64,000 nucleotides of DNA from an uncultured Victivallales bacterium (GCA_944390735.1 CALXRL010000039.1:1-64000), one strand, 5' to 3'; shown: positions 16,263 through 26,248, counted from the stretch's first letter. The notes: a model not told the origin generated them from the letters alone. A program made the numbers and translations.

Positions 16263-19200
16263 ATGGCAAAAAATTGTAAAAATATCCGAGAAATCCTTCA
16301 AAAACGCATTCTTGTGCTCGACGGGGCCATGGGAACCATGCTCCAGGCGCAGGGACTGACCGACTCCGATTTCAACCGCGGAATCTTCGCGAATCATCCC
16401 GTTCCGCTGAAGGGGGACAACGACGTTCTCTGCATCACCCGTCCCGACGCGGTAAAGGCCGTGCACAAGGCCTATCTGGATGCGGGCGCGGATATCATCG
16501 AAACCAACACGTTCAACTCCAACGCAGTCTCGCAGGCGGACTACGGACTTCAGGATCATGTTTACGAACTGGCATACGCCGGTGCGAAAATCGCCCGGGA
16601 AGCCGCCGACGCGGCCGAAGCGGCCCATCCGGAAAAACCCCGTTTCGTCGCCGGAAGCATGGGGCCGACCGGACGCACCGCCTCGATGTCACCCTCGGTC
16701 GACGATCCCGCCGCACGGAACATCACCTTCGATGAACTTGCCGCGACCTATCAGCTTCAGGCGGAGGCGCTGATCGACGGAGGCGCGGATCTGCTGCTGG
16801 TCGAAACCATCTTCGACACCCTCAACGCCAAGGCCGCCGTCTATGGAATTCAGAAGGCGATGGCGTCGCGGAAAATCCGCATTCCGGTGATGCTCTCCGC
16901 GACTCTCAGCGACGCCAGCGGACGAATGCTGGCCGGACAGAATGCGGAAGCGTTTCTGATCTCGGTTCTCCATACGGAGGAGCTGCTGTCGGTGGGCTTC
17001 AACTGTGCTCTCGGAGCCGAGGAGATGCGTCCGCATCTGGCGGAACTTGCGGCCTGCGCGCCCTGTCTGGTCAGCGCCCATCCGAACGCGGGACTGCCCG
17101 ACGTCTTCGGGAAATATGCTCAGACGCCGGAACAGATGGGACGCATCATCGGATCATTCGCGAAGAGCGGACTGCTCAACATTGTCGGCGGCTGCTGCGG
17201 CACCACGCCGGGTCACATTGCCGGAATTGCCGAAGCGGTCGCGGGAGTTGCGCCGCGCGTGCCGCCGGTCCGGAAGCCGTGTCTGCGACTGTCGGGACTG
17301 GATCCCTTCCAGGCGACCGGCGACATGAATTTCATCAACATCGGAGAACGCACCAATGTGGCGGGCTCCCGCAAATTTCTGAATCTGATCAAGGCGGGAA
17401 ACATGCCGGAGGCGATGGCCGTCGCGCGCCAGCAGATCGAAAACGGAGCGTCCATCATCGACGTCAACATGGATGACGCCATGCTCGACTCCGTCGCCGC
17501 GATGAAGCGTTTTCTTCTCTATCTGGCTTCGGAGCCGGAAATCGCGCGCGTGCCGGTGATGGTGGACTCCTCCAACTGGGAGGTGGTGCAGACGGCACTG
17601 CGCTGTCTTCAGGGAAAGAGCATCGTCAACTCCATCAGTCTGAAGGAGGGGGAGGAGGCGTTTCTCGAAAAGGCGAAGGAGATTCACCGTCTCGGAGCGG
17701 CGATCCTGGTCATGGCGTTCGACGAAAACGGTCAGGCCGACACCCTCTCCCGCCGAATCGACGTCTGCCGGCGCTCCTACGACCTGCTCACCCGGAAAGC
17801 CGGAATCGCGCCCGAGGACATCGTCTTCGATCCGAACATCTTCGCCATCGCCACCGGAATGAAGGAGCATGACAATTACGCCGTCGACTTTCTGGAGGCG
17901 GTCAGATATCTTCACAAAAACATGCCGCTGTGCGGAATCAGCGGAGGAGTGAGCAACGTCTCCTTCTCGTTCCGCGGAAATGATACGGTCCGCGGGGCGA
18001 TCCACACGGTCTTTCTGAAACACGCCGTCGAAGCGGGGATGACGATGGGGATCGTCAACGCGGGACAGCTCGGCGTATATGAGGAGCTGGATCCCGACCT
18101 TCGCGCGGCGGCGGAAGCGGTCGTCCTGAACACCGATCCGGCGGCGGCGGAAAAACTCATTGCCATCGCATCGGGTCTGAAAACGGAGGCGAAGCAGACG
18201 GCACTCGTCGAAGAGTGGCGCAGCCAGCCGCTGGCGGAACGCATCGCGCTTGCGCTGGTCAAGGGTGACGACTCCCACGTCCGGGAGGATATGGCGGAAG
18301 CGCTCCGCTCCTCCCTTTCCCCCATGCAGATCGTGGAGGGCCCGCTGATGGACGGCATGGCAAAGGTCGGAGAGCTCTTCTCCTCCGGACGCATGTTCCT
18401 GCCCCAGGTGGTCAAAAGCGCCCGTGTGATGAAGCGCTCCGTGGCGGAACTCATGCCGGCAATTGAAGAGGCAAAGGGAAAAGGGGAAGCGGGACGCTCT
18501 CCCGTTGTCGTGCTGGCAACCGTCAAGGGCGATGTGCACGACATCGGAAAAAACATTGTCTCCGTGGTTCTCCAGTGCAACAACTGCCATGTGATCGACC
18601 TCGGCGTGATGGTTCCCGCCGCGGAGATTGTCCATGCGGCCGTGGAGCACCATGCCGATCTCATCGGCCTGAGCGGACTGATTACACCTTCGCTGGACGA
18701 GATGATTCACGTGGTCTCCGAACTGGAACGGCGCGGACTGAACATTCCGGTGCTCGTCGGCGGAGCCGCCACTTCCAAACTGCATACGGCGTTGAAGATC
18801 CAGCCGGCCTACCCGGGACCGGTTGTCTATACGCGCGACGCCTCCGCGCTGGTTCCGGTGGTCGGCGCCCTGATGAATCCGGAAAAACGCGGCCCCTTCC
18901 TCGACCGCCTCCGCGCCGAATATGCGGAACTCACCGACGCCGTCGAACACCGCGGGGAAGAGCTTGTTCCCATCGGGGAAGCACGGAAAAGAGCGGTCAG
19001 ACACCCCTGGAAAAACGAACCGCCCGCGGAGCCGGGCATCCATGCCTTCCGCCTCACCGTCAAAGAGATGGAACCCTGGATCGACTGGGACGGTTTCACC
19101 AGGAGCTGGGATCTGCCTTCCGGCGATCAGCACACCCGCGATCTCATCCGTGAAGCCGGAGAGCTCCTTGTCGCAAGCCGGATGTATGCGGAGTGCGTCT

Positions 19201-19850
19201 GCGGAATCTTCCCGGCGGAGAGCCGCGGAGACGCCATCCGGATCCGAAAAGGAAACGACACTCAATGGATTCTCTTTCCGACCCTGCGGCAGCAGGGGGC
19301 GAAAAGTGAATGGGCATCCCTCGCCGATTTCGTCTCCGAGGAACACTCGGGAACGCCCGACTGGATCGGCGCCCTCGCCGTCGCCGTGCACGGAGCGGAG
19401 GAGGAGGCCCGCGCCTTCACCGATTCCGGAGACGACTATTCCGCCCTGCTGCTGAAGTCTCTTGCGAACCGTCTTGCGGAAGCCGCGGCGGAGATTGTCC
19501 ATGCCAGAATCCGACAGATCTACTGGGGCTATGAATCCGCACCGCATCCTTCCATCGCGGAGATGCTGAAGAACCGATATCGCGGAATCCGTCCGGCGCC
19601 GGGATATCCGACGCTGCCGGATCATACGCTGAAACAGGAGATCTTCGACCTTCTCGGGGCACGAACCGCCTGCAAAATGGAACTGACGGAAAATTTCATG
19701 ATGATTCCTCAATCCTCCGTCTGCGCCCTGGTGCTGGCGAATCCGGAAGCGCGCTGTTTCGCCGTCGGGAAAATCGCGGAGGACCAGTTCGCAGAATACG
19801 CCGGACTCCGTCCCTTCCCCGCGGAGAAACTCAGACAATGGATCTCCTGA
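16263..19850 (+). CDS. metH: Cobalamin-dependent methionine synthase
   Basis: 1195 residues, close to the usual full length, transferring methyl from methyl-tetrahydrofolate to homocysteine through cobalamin. Domains in order: homocysteine/zinc domain (about 10-320; LVLDGAMGTMLQAQGL, zinc Cys in FNCALG and GGCCGTTPGH); pterin domain (about 350-610; FINIGERTNVAGSRKF); B12 cap and Rossmann domain (about 650-890), with cobalt-binding His in DVHDIGKNIV; and AdoMet reactivation domain (about 930-1195; GIRPAPGYPTLPDH). In E. coli the last motif has Cys where this has Thr-Leu. A B12 riboswitch is not present in the 85-base leader. The downstream FadR-type gene begins 22 bases after the stop. Confidence 0.97.
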   Translation: MAKNCKNIREILQKRILVLDGAMGTMLQAQGLTDSDFNRGIFANHPVPLKGDNDVLCITRPDAVKAVHKAYLDAGADIIETNTFNSNAVSQADYGLQDHVYELAYAGAKIAREAADAAEAAHPEKPRFVAGSMGPTGRTASMSPSVDDPAARNITFDELAATYQLQAEALIDGGADLLLVETIFDTLNAKAAVYGIQKAMASRKIRIPVMLSATLSDASGRMLAGQNAEAFLISVLHTEELLSVGFNCALGAEEMRPHLAELAACAPCLVSAHPNAGLPDVFGKYAQTPEQMGRIIGSFAKSGLLNIVGGCCGTTPGHIAGIAEAVAGVAPRVPPVRKPCLRLSGLDPFQATGDMNFINIGERTNVAGSRKFLNLIKAGNMPEAMAVARQQIENGASIIDVNMDDAMLDSVAAMKRFLLYLASEPEIARVPVMVDSSNWEVVQTALRCLQGKSIVNSISLKEGEEAFLEKAKEIHRLGAAILVMAFDENGQADTLSRRIDVCRRSYDLLTRKAGIAPEDIVFDPNIFAIATGMKEHDNYAVDFLEAVRYLHKNMPLCGISGGVSNVSFSFRGNDTVRGAIHTVFLKHAVEAGMTMGIVNAGQLGVYEELDPDLRAAAEAVVLNTDPAAAEKLIAIASGLKTEAKQTALVEEWRSQPLAERIALALVKGDDSHVREDMAEALRSSLSPMQIVEGPLMDGMAKVGELFSSGRMFLPQVVKSARVMKRSVAELMPAIEEAKGKGEAGRSPVVVLATVKGDVHDIGKNIVSVVLQCNNCHVIDLGVMVPAAEIVHAAVEHHADLIGLSGLITPSLDEMIHVVSELERRGLNIPVLVGGAATSKLHTALKIQPAYPGPVVYTRDASALVPVVGALMNPEKRGPFLDRLRAEYAELTDAVEHRGEELVPIGEARKRAVRHPWKNEPPAEPGIHAFRLTVKEMEPWIDWDGFTRSWDLPSGDQHTRDLIREAGELLVASRMYAECVCGIFPAESRGDAIRIRKGNDTQWILFPTLRQQGAKSEWASLADFVSEEHSGTPDWIGALAVAVHGAEEEARAFTDSGDDYSALLLKSLANRLAEAAAEIVHARIRQIYWGYESAPHPSIAEMLKNRYRGIRPAPGYPTLPDHTLKQEIFDLLGARTACKMELTENFMMIPQSSVCALVLANPEARCFAVGKIAEDQFAEYAGLRPFPAEKLRQWIS

Positions 19851-19872
19851 TCCACTCATTTCGGGAGTGCCC

Positions 19873-20613
19873 ATGAATCGGAAAAGCAGACAGCAAACGC
19901 TGACGGAACAGCTCATCGGCCAGATCACCGGCTATATCCGCGAGAACGGACTCCGGAGCGGAGATCCGCTCCCGACCGAGTCGGAAATGGTGAAACGATT
20001 CGGAGTTTCCCGCGTCGCTCTTCGCGAAGCCTTCTGCTATCTGAAGGCGCTGGGACTGATCGTTTCGCGCCGCGGCAGCTGTCTCCGGGTCGCCAATCCG
20101 GGAATGGCGGATGTGGTGGAAAGCGTCATCTCCAGAGTCTGTCTTCCGGAAGCGAACATTGTTCACGAGCTCTTTGAACTGCGCCGGACCCTGGAGCTGG
20201 GCTGCATCGCCGACGCCGTGGAAAACGCCTCGGAAGCCGATCTGCGCACCATGGAAGCCGCCCGTCGGGAATTCGAGCGCCTCGCCGCGGAAACGCCCCC
20301 CGACGGAGCTCTGCTGGACGAGGCGGAAGTCAAATTCCATTACGCCCTCTTTTCCCCCGCCGGATGCCGCATTCTCGGTGTGGTTCAGGCGGCACTGCGC
20401 GAATTCTTCCATCTGAAGGTCACCCAGCCGCAGGACGCCCTCTGGTACAGTCGGGAAAAACTCCGGCAGCTCTGTTCCGAACACAAAGCCATTGCCGACG
20501 CCTTTCTCGCCCGCTCGCCGGAAGCCGCCTTCACCGCGCTCCGGCTCCATCTGAACAGCAAAACCTATGCGTCCGGCGCGCCGCTCCCGCAGAAAAACGG
20601 AGAACGCTCTTGA
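19873..20613 (+). CDS. FadR/GntR-family transcriptional regulator
   Basis: 246 residues from ATG 19873, with CGGGAG just upstream. Residues 10-75 are a GntR winged helix (SGDPLPTESEMVKRFGVSR then VALREAFCYLKALGLI). Residues about 100-225 form an all-alpha FCD/FadR-type effector domain (LFELRRTLELGCI, EVKFHYALF, HKAIADAF). FCD regulators bind carboxylates such as gluconate, galactonate, lactate or pyruvate. It precedes a metallo-hydrolase and a sugar epimerase-like gene with overlapping or close starts, so it probably regulates them. The effector is unknown. Confidence 0.9.
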   Translation: MNRKSRQQTLTEQLIGQITGYIRENGLRSGDPLPTESEMVKRFGVSRVALREAFCYLKALGLIVSRRGSCLRVANPGMADVVESVISRVCLPEANIVHELFELRRTLELGCIADAVENASEADLRTMEAARREFERLAAETPPDGALLDEAEVKFHYALFSPAGCRILGVVQAALREFFHLKVTQPQDALWYSREKLRQLCSEHKAIADAFLARSPEAAFTALRLHLNSKTYASGAPLPQKNGERS

Positions 20614-21758
20614 AAAGGATTCGAAAAATCATGCTGCTGACCGCTCTGCTTCTTGCCGGCCTCATCGCCCTGCTCTGCATTCTGACGGCCTGCGCCCTGC
20701 ATTCGCAGTTCGGAGCTCTGCCGGAGGAAGCGGAAATCCGGCGCTTCCAGACCCTTCCGAACTACTCCAACGGCCAGTTTCACAATCTGGAATCCGTTCA
20801 CATGAACGTGAAAAAACTGGCAAGAAAACCGGGGTTCTTCCGATTTCTGCTGGATTCCTCCAACGCGCCGGAATCGGAACTGCCCGCCGTTCGCCTGACG
20901 CGGAACTCCTTCGCTTCGAAACCGGGAGAGTTCAACGTCACATGGCTCGGGCACTCCATGCTGATCGTTGAACTTGCGGGAAGGCGTTTTCTGACCGATC
21001 CGGTCTTCGGCAACGCCGCGCCGGTCCCGTTCGTTGTCCGGCGCTACTGCGACTCCCCGCTGCCGCGCGAAGAGCTTCCGCCGCTGGACTTCATCCTCAT
21101 TTCGCACGATCACTACGACCATCTGGAATATGCGACGATCCGCTTTTTCCGGAATTCGGATGTCCCGTTTGTCGTTCCGCTCGGAGTCGGAGCGATCCTG
21201 CGGGGCTGGGGCATCGCGCCGGAACGCATCCGCGAACTGAACTGGAACGACTCCATCATGCTGAACGAAATCCGCATCACCGCTCTGACGAATCGTCACT
21301 TCTCCGGCAGAAGGCTTGGGAATCGGAATCGGACGCTCTGGGCTTCCTTTCTCTTCGAGGGCGGCGGGAAAAAGATCTATTTCGGAGCCGACGGAGGATA
21401 CGGAAAGCATTTCCGGGAAATCGGAACCCGATACGGCCCGTTTGATCTGACCTGTCTCGAAATCGACGCCTGGAATGAGCGCTGGCCGCACAATCATCTG
21501 TTTCCGGACGAGGTCATACAGGCCCAGATGGATCTGCGGGGAAAACGTCTTCTCCCGATTCACTGGGGCGTCTTCGACCTTGCCATGCACCCATGGGACG
21601 AATCCATCGGGAAGGTCCGCTCCCTTGCGGAGCAGAAGCGTCTTCTGCTGCTGACCCCGAAAATGGGAGAACGCATCCAGCCGGAATCCGCTCGGACGAC
21701 TCCGTGGTGGACATCCCCCTCCCCCCGCGACGCTGAACTTACCAAAAAGGAGAATTGA
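20610..21758 (+). CDS. Membrane-anchored metallo-beta-lactamase-fold hydrolase (NAPE-PLD/UlaG-like)
   Basis: About 382 residues. The start is probably TTG 20610, overlapping the previous stop and preceded by GGAGA; ATG 20631 is the alternative. The N-terminus has a hydrophobic stretch ending in LTAC (Cys28 from TTG), a plausible lipobox. The metallo-hydrolase core is clear: TWLGHSMLIVELAGRRFLTDP, metal motif HDHYDHLEY, FGADGGYGKHF and LPIHWGVF. This pattern matches N-acylphosphatidylethanolamine phospholipase D-like and UlaG-like enzymes that use two metal ions. The substrate could be a phospholipid or a lactone; the sequence does not decide. The stop overlaps the leader of the next gene. Confidence 0.85.
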   Translation: MKRIRKIMLLTALLLAGLIALLCILTACALHSQFGALPEEAEIRRFQTLPNYSNGQFHNLESVHMNVKKLARKPGFFRFLLDSSNAPESELPAVRLTRNSFASKPGEFNVTWLGHSMLIVELAGRRFLTDPVFGNAAPVPFVVRRYCDSPLPREELPPLDFILISHDHYDHLEYATIRFFRNSDVPFVVPLGVGAILRGWGIAPERIRELNWNDSIMLNEIRITALTNRHFSGRRLGNRNRTLWASFLFEGGGKKIYFGADGGYGKHFREIGTRYGPFDLTCLEIDAWNERWPHNHLFPDEVIQAQMDLRGKRLLPIHWGVFDLAMHPWDESIGKVRSLAEQKRLLLLTPKMGERIQPESARTTPWWTSPSPRDAELTKKEN

Positions 21759-21760
21759 CC

Positions 21761-22651
21761 ATGATCCGTTATGCCGTCTCCATGTCCGCTGTCGGCGAAA
21801 ACCTGACCGAAGCCTGGCTGCCCGCCTTCCGGAACGCCCGCATCCGGAATATCGAAGTCATCATCCGGAGCTTTCTGGGATCGGACGAACAGGCTCGGAC
21901 CAATCTGAAACTCTTCCGCCGAATGCTGGAGGAAGAGGTGATCCGGATCGAAAGCTCCCATCTTCCCTTCGCGCCCTCCGAAGAGTGGGAAATCTCGCTG
22001 CCGGAGGAAAGCCGCCGGAAGATTGTGATCGACAACATCCGGAAACTTGCAGACCGTCATCCCTGTCTCTTCCGGAAAAATCTGACGGTTCATCCGAGTC
22101 TGGAACCCATCCGGGAGGAGGAACGGCAGCTCCGCATCCGCCAGGCCTGCCGCAGCATCGAGGATCTTCTCCCGCTCACGGAAAAACTCGGGCTCTCGTT
22201 GAATGTGGAGTTCCTCCCCCGCACCTGCATCGGCAACCGGGAGGAGGATCTGCTGGAAATCACCTCCAAATTCAAACCCGAAGAGATCGGCATCTGCATG
22301 GACGTCAATCATGCGATGGGCCGTTATGCGGAACTTCCGCGGATCATCGAAACGCTCGCTCCGCGCATCCGGACGTTCCATCTCTCGGACTACGACGGCG
22401 TGGATGAACGACACTGGTACATCGGACAGGGACTCATCGACTGGCGCGCCGTCATGCAGAAAATCCGCGCCATCGACCATGATCTGCTTCTGATCTTCGA
22501 AACCCGCTGCCGGCTTCAGGGCGGCGACTGGGGCCGTCCTCCCGCGGATCCCTCCTTCGCGCTCCATCAGGCGGAACGGGACGCCTTCTTCCTTGAAAAC
22601 TGTCACACGATTCTCGCCGGATTCGACACCTTCCGCGTCCCGGGCAACTGA
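21761..22651 (+). CDS. Xylose-isomerase-like sugar phosphate epimerase/isomerase
   Basis: 296 residues, ATG 21761 with AAAAAGGAGA 8 bases upstream. TIM barrel of the AP-endonuclease-2/xylose isomerase type. Metal-ligand candidates are Glu in NVEFLPRTCI, Asp/His in CMDVNHAMGRYA, His in RTFHLSDYDG with the following Asp, and Glu in LLIFETRC. It is probably a cytoplasmic sugar or polyol isomerase/epimerase. It forms a unit with the FadR-type regulator and the MBL-fold hydrolase. The substrate is not predictable. Confidence 0.8.
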   Translation: MIRYAVSMSAVGENLTEAWLPAFRNARIRNIEVIIRSFLGSDEQARTNLKLFRRMLEEEVIRIESSHLPFAPSEEWEISLPEESRRKIVIDNIRKLADRHPCLFRKNLTVHPSLEPIREEERQLRIRQACRSIEDLLPLTEKLGLSLNVEFLPRTCIGNREEDLLEITSKFKPEEIGICMDVNHAMGRYAELPRIIETLAPRIRTFHLSDYDGVDERHWYIGQGLIDWRAVMQKIRAIDHDLLLIFETRCRLQGGDWGRPPADPSFALHQAERDAFFLENCHTILAGFDTFRVPGN

Positions 22652-22839
22652 CAAAAAACCCGTTCCGGCGATCCCGGGGAAAAAGACCTTTCCCTCTTTT
22701 CCCCCTCCCGCTCCGGAAGAACCGTTCCACCTCCGGGGCCCCTCTCCGGAAGGAACGTTCGAGCTCGGAGGAAATGTCCTCCTTCGCCCCCGTCCGGAGA
22801 GAAGAATCCGGAAAAGTGCAAAGGAAAACGAAGCGGAAT

Positions 22840-23577
22840 TTACATGGCGAATTTCTCGCCGAGATAGACGGCGCGGGCCTCCGGATTGTTCACCAGATAA
22901 TCCCGGTCTCCCTCGCAGAGAATCTTTCCTTCGCTCATCAGATAGGCCCGGTCGACGCAGGAGAGCGTCTCGCGCACATTGTGGTCGGTAATTAGAATGC
23001 CGAGGTTTTTCTGTTTCAGCTGTTCGATGATCTGCTGCACCTCGTAAACGGAGATCGGGTCCACTCCGCTGAACGGCTCATCAAGCAGAATAAAGGAGGG
23101 ATTCGTCACAAGAGCACGGGTGATTTCCAGACGGCGGCGTTCGCCGCCGCTCAAAGTCATGGCCTTCTGCTTGGCGAGATGCGAAAGTTCCAGTTCGTTC
23201 AGCAGACGGGCAAGACGCTCCTTCCGCTCCTTGCGGGAAATCGCCAGTGTTTCAAGAATCGCCATGATATTCTGCTCCACGGTGAGCTTCCGGAAGATCG
23301 AAGGATCCTGCGCGAGATATCCCATTCCCATGCGGGCGCGGACATACATCGGCTCCTGGGAGACATCGACGCCTTTGAAAATAATGGTTCCTTCATCGGG
23401 TTTAATCAGCCCCATAATCATATAGAAGCTGGTTGTTTTTCCGGCTCCGTTGGGCCCGAGCAGTCCGACGACCTCTCCGCTACGCACATTGATGTTGACA
23501 TCGTAAACAACGGTTCTTCCCTTGTAGGATTTTTTCAATCCCCGGGCGTCCATCAGCAATTCATCGTTTTCAGGCAT
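22840..23577 (-). CDS. lptB: LPS export ABC transporter ATPase LptB
   Basis: 245 residues from ATG 23577. Walker A is GPNGAGKTTS, signature LSGGERRRLEI, Walker B FILLDEPFSGVDP, and switch His in ITDHNVRE. The VREYL-like C-terminal region and overall similarity match LptB, which powers LPS extraction from the inner membrane with LptF/G. It is the last gene of kdsA-kdsC-lptC-lptA-lptB, 14 bases after lptA. The permease partner is probably the LptF/G gene at 44.0-45.2 kb or a copy outside the window. Confidence 0.95.
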   Translation of the reverse strand: MPENDELLMDARGLKKSYKGRTVVYDVNINVRSGEVVGLLGPNGAGKTTSFYMIMGLIKPDEGTIIFKGVDVSQEPMYVRARMGMGYLAQDPSIFRKLTVEQNIMAILETLAISRKERKERLARLLNELELSHLAKQKAMTLSGGERRRLEITRALVTNPSFILLDEPFSGVDPISVYEVQQIIEQLKQKNLGILITDHNVRETLSCVDRAYLMSEGKILCEGDRDYLVNNPEARAVYLGEKFAM

Positions 23578-23591
23578 GATCGGTTCCCGCG

Positions 23592-24248
23592 TTATTTCTG
23601 TAAGGACTTGGAATCGAAATCGGTCGTCGTGGCGGTGGCGTTGACGATGGTGATGCGTTCCGATTCGGTGTACAGCGTAATCTTCTCTCCCTGAATCCGG
23701 GATTTTCCCTTGATGACAATCGGCTTGTCCATGAGTTCGATCGTTCCCTCGGCCACATTGTAAACCGCTTTTCCGGCGAGCGCCTTCTGCTCCTCGCCGC
23801 TCGAAAGAAGCGCCTTGCGGGTGATGACCACATCCTCCACACACTCGATGCGGGAAAGTTTTTTCCCGGCGACCGGATCCTCTTCCGCCGCGGGTTCCTT
23901 CGCGTTCGCGCTTTCCTTTGTCCCGGAGGCGCCTTTTGTCTCCGCGGTCTTCGGGGATCCGCCCTCCGGTTTCGCGGAAGCTGCGGGCTCCTTCTTTTCA
24001 TCGACGAGGAAAATGGTCATTTTCCGGCAGGTGATGGTCATCTCCGGATCATCGACCACGACATTCCCCATGAAAGTGGCCCGGTTGTTTGCAATGTCGA
24101 TATCCATGGCGTCGGCATTGATGACGGTCGGAGTTTCCTTGCGGTCGACGCGTCCGGCCTTCGACGAATTGAACAGGGAAAGCTGGGCGAAGACGGGAAG
24201 CTGCGCCAGCAGAAACAGGGCGGATGCGATCAGAACGGTTTTTTTCAT
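23592..24248 (-). CDS. lptA: Periplasmic LPS-bridge protein LptA (OstA domain)
   Basis: 218 residues with a signal peptide (MKKTVLIASALFLLAQLPVFA). The OstA/LptA beta-jelly roll starts at INADAMDIDIANNRATFMGN and continues with NVAEGTIELMD and GEKITLYTESERITI. LptA oligomers carry LPS across the periplasm. A low-complexity Ala/Lys/Glu/Ser stretch of about 45 residues (about 83-128) interrupts the domain. It is unusual for LptA and probably loops out. The ATG overlaps the lptC stop (ATGA). Confidence 0.88.
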   Translation of the reverse strand: MKKTVLIASALFLLAQLPVFAQLSLFNSSKAGRVDRKETPTVINADAMDIDIANNRATFMGNVVVDDPEMTITCRKMTIFLVDEKKEPAASAKPEGGSPKTAETKGASGTKESANAKEPAAEEDPVAGKKLSRIECVEDVVITRKALLSSGEEQKALAGKAVYNVAEGTIELMDKPIVIKGKSRIQGEKITLYTESERITIVNATATTTDFDSKSLQK

Positions 24249-24826
24249 TTTGCCTCTTTCGGTTTGGTTGTTTTTTCCGGAGAATGCTTCCCGGTCCGCT
24301 GCCGGACCCCCGGACGAATGATCACTTTCACTTTGCTGCGGATGTGGACGAATTTCTTCTCGTATTCCGCATCGAAGCCGACCCCTTGAATGTCCATTTC
24401 ACGGGAACGGAGTTCCGTCAGAGAGTCGCCCCGCAGCATCTTCGTATTTTTATCGTACACCGCGCTCTCGGACGTGATGAACGCCTGCGAATGCGGATAT
24501 TTTTTCCAGAACTCCTTCACTTCGCCTGCTCCGGCGCCGAACGGATACATCGGCTGGTTCAGAATCGGCTTGACTTCGGAAATGTCGTGGACATCCTTTT
24601 TGACAATGTCGAGAATCGGCTTTTTCAGATTGATGAACGCCCCGAGATTCTCCGCCCGCTTCCCGTAAAGAATAAACTGAAGCCGTCCTCCCCGGCGATA
24701 TTCCGGAAGAGCAAAATCCTCCATCGCCGCCGAGGTTCCGGTGTCCTGCGCGAACACCCCTCCGACAGCAAGCAGGAGCCCGACGACCGTCAAAGATCGA
24801 AATATTTCTGCATTAAAGAATCCCAT
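24245..24826 (-). CDS. lptC: LPS export protein LptC-like
   Basis: 193 residues from ATG 24826, which lies inside the 3' end of kdsC. One N-terminal signal or anchor segment ([16 protein letters not shown]) and a beta-rich periplasmic part ending in DIQGVGFDAEYEKKFVHIRS. This is the conserved LptC motif in which the GxGhxhd strand precedes lptA-like folding. LptC couples the LptB/F/G complex to LptA. Weak sequence similarity is usual for this family; position in the operon supports the call. Its basic C-terminal tail is longer than in E. coli. Confidence 0.8.
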   Translation of the reverse strand: MGFFNAEIFRSLTVVGLLLAVGGVFAQDTGTSAAMEDFALPEYRRGGRLQFILYGKRAENLGAFINLKKPILDIVKKDVHDISEVKPILNQPMYPFGAGAGEVKEFWKKYPHSQAFITSESAVYDKNTKMLRGDSLTELRSREMDIQGVGFDAEYEKKFVHIRSKVKVIIRPGVRQRTGKHSPEKTTKPKEAK

Positions 24827-25317
24827 TTGCCCTGCTCTTTCAATAAAAGTTCGATCGCCTCGCGCACCGCCCCCTGTCCGCCCGCGTGCCGGGTCCGGTA
24901 ATCCGCCACGCGGTCCAGTTCCGGAACGCCATCCCCTACGACAACGGAAAAACCGCAAAGTTCCATCGGCCGCGCATCCACGACGTCATCCCCGATGTAC
25001 ATGCACTCCTCCGGCTTGAGGTTCCGCTCCCGGAAAATCCGCTGAATGCCTTCCTGCTTGTCCAGGATTCCGGAGTAGACAAAATCCATCTGCAGGTCGC
25101 GCATGCGGATGTTGTTGGCGTCACAGGCGCGTCCGGAAAGAACGCCCGTCCGGATCCCGGCGCGCTGCGCCAGACGGATGCCGTGTCCGTCGCGGACATG
25201 GAAGAATTTGATCTCCTGTTCGGACCCGCCGCCGTAGCCGATGCGCCCGTCCGTGAGAACGCCGTCGATATCGAAAATCACGGTTGTGACGCGCTGAATT
25301 TTCTCATGCAATGTCAT
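24790..25317 (-). CDS. kdsC: KDO-8-phosphate phosphatase
   Basis: 175 residues, the usual KdsC length for this C0-type HAD enzyme. Motif I is [15 protein letters not shown] with both catalytic Asp, motif II Ser in TGVLSGR, Lys in GILDKQEG, and motif [14 protein letters not shown]. It removes the phosphate of KDO-8-P to give KDO in the cytoplasm. It starts 14 bases inside kdsA. Confidence 0.96.
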   Translation of the reverse strand: MTLHEKIQRVTTVIFDIDGVLTDGRIGYGGGSEQEIKFFHVRDGHGIRLAQRAGIRTGVLSGRACDANNIRMRDLQMDFVYSGILDKQEGIQRIFRERNLKPEECMYIGDDVVDARPMELCGFSVVVGDGVPELDRVADYRTRHAGGQGAVREAIELLLKEQGKWDSLMQKYFDL

Positions 25318-26113
25318 GGATCTGCTTCACTTTCTGCAAAAGTTGTCCCGCATCCTTCAGGGGGAGCGAATTGGCTCCGTCGGAAAGGGCCTTGTCGGGA
25401 TTCGGATGCACCTCCATGAAAATGGCGTCGATTCCCACCGCCGCGGCCGCGCGGGCCAGCACCGGAATGAACTGCCGCTGTCCTCCGGAACAGCTGCCCA
25501 GTCCTCCGGGAAGCTGCACGGAATGGGTCGCGTCGAACACGACCGGAACATCCAGCGCGCGCATGGTCGGCAGTCCCCGGAAATCCACCGTAAGATTGTG
25601 ATAGCCGAACGTGGTTCCCCGTTCGGTCAGCAGAATGCCGCGGCATCCCGCGCCGCGCAGCTTGTCGACCACGCCCTTCATATCCTCCGGCGCCAGGAAC
25701 TGTCCCTTCTTGACGTTGACCGGAAGCCCCGTCGCGGCGGACGCCAGAAGCAGATCCGTCTGCCGGCACAGGAACGCCGGAATCTGAAGCAGATCCACCA
25801 CGTCGGCCGCGACCTCCGCCTGCCATGATTCGTGAATATCGGTCACCACCGGCACGCGGAAACGCTTCTTCACCGCCGCGAGAATTTCCAGTCCCTTGTC
25901 AATGCCGGGCCCCCGGAACGACGACCCGGACGAACGGTTCGCCTTGTCGAACGAGGCCTTGAACACATACCCGAGCGAGAGTTTCCGGCAGACCTCCGTC
26001 ATCTGTTCCGCAACCTCCAGACACAGCTCCAGAGATTCCGCCACACAGGGGCCGGCAAGCACGGCCAGATTTCCCGACCCGATTTCCACACTTCCAACAG
26101 TTGCGATCTGCAT
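25304..26113 (-). CDS. kdsA: KDO-8-phosphate synthase
   Basis: 269 residues from ATG 26113, which has GGAGGAG 5 bases upstream. It condenses arabinose-5-phosphate with phosphoenolpyruvate. Motifs: [53 protein letters not shown], and [14 protein letters not shown] Cys in LAGPC suggests a metal-dependent class is possible. First gene of the LPS operon. Confidence 0.97.
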   Translation of the reverse strand: MQIATVGSVEIGSGNLAVLAGPCVAESLELCLEVAEQMTEVCRKLSLGYVFKASFDKANRSSGSSFRGPGIDKGLEILAAVKKRFRVPVVTDIHESWQAEVAADVVDLLQIPAFLCRQTDLLLASAATGLPVNVKKGQFLAPEDMKGVVDKLRGAGCRGILLTERGTTFGYHNLTVDFRGLPTMRALDVPVVFDATHSVQLPGGLGSCSGGQRQFIPVLARAAAAVGIDAIFMEVHPNPDKALSDGANSLPLKDAGQLLQKVKQIHDIA

Positions 26114-26141
26114 AGGTCTCCTCCATATTCTGTCAACGTGT

Positions 26142-26170
26142 AATATAAAGCACAAACCGCGGAAACGCAA
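26142..26170 (-). promoter_or_regulatory. Promoter of the kdsA-lptB operon
   Basis: Minus strand TTGCGT, 17-base spacer, TATATT, about 30 bases before the kdsA start. Confidence 0.55.
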
Positions 26171-26192
26171 CCTGTTTTTCTCGTTTTCGGTC

Positions 26193-26221
26193 TTGAATCT
26201 TGCATCGGAACACGGTATTGT
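26193..26221 (+). promoter_or_regulatory. Promoter of the aminotransferase gene
   Basis: TTGAAT, 17-base spacer, TATTGT, ending 27 bases before the ATG. Confidence 0.45.
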
Positions 26222-26248
26222 AATAAAAAAACGAAAAGGATTTTGATT

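Noticed and set aside
17154-19928. Very long open frame on the strand opposite metH
   Set aside because: It mirrors the codon pattern of metH, has no domain and no start signal. GC-rich codons leave such frames open by chance.
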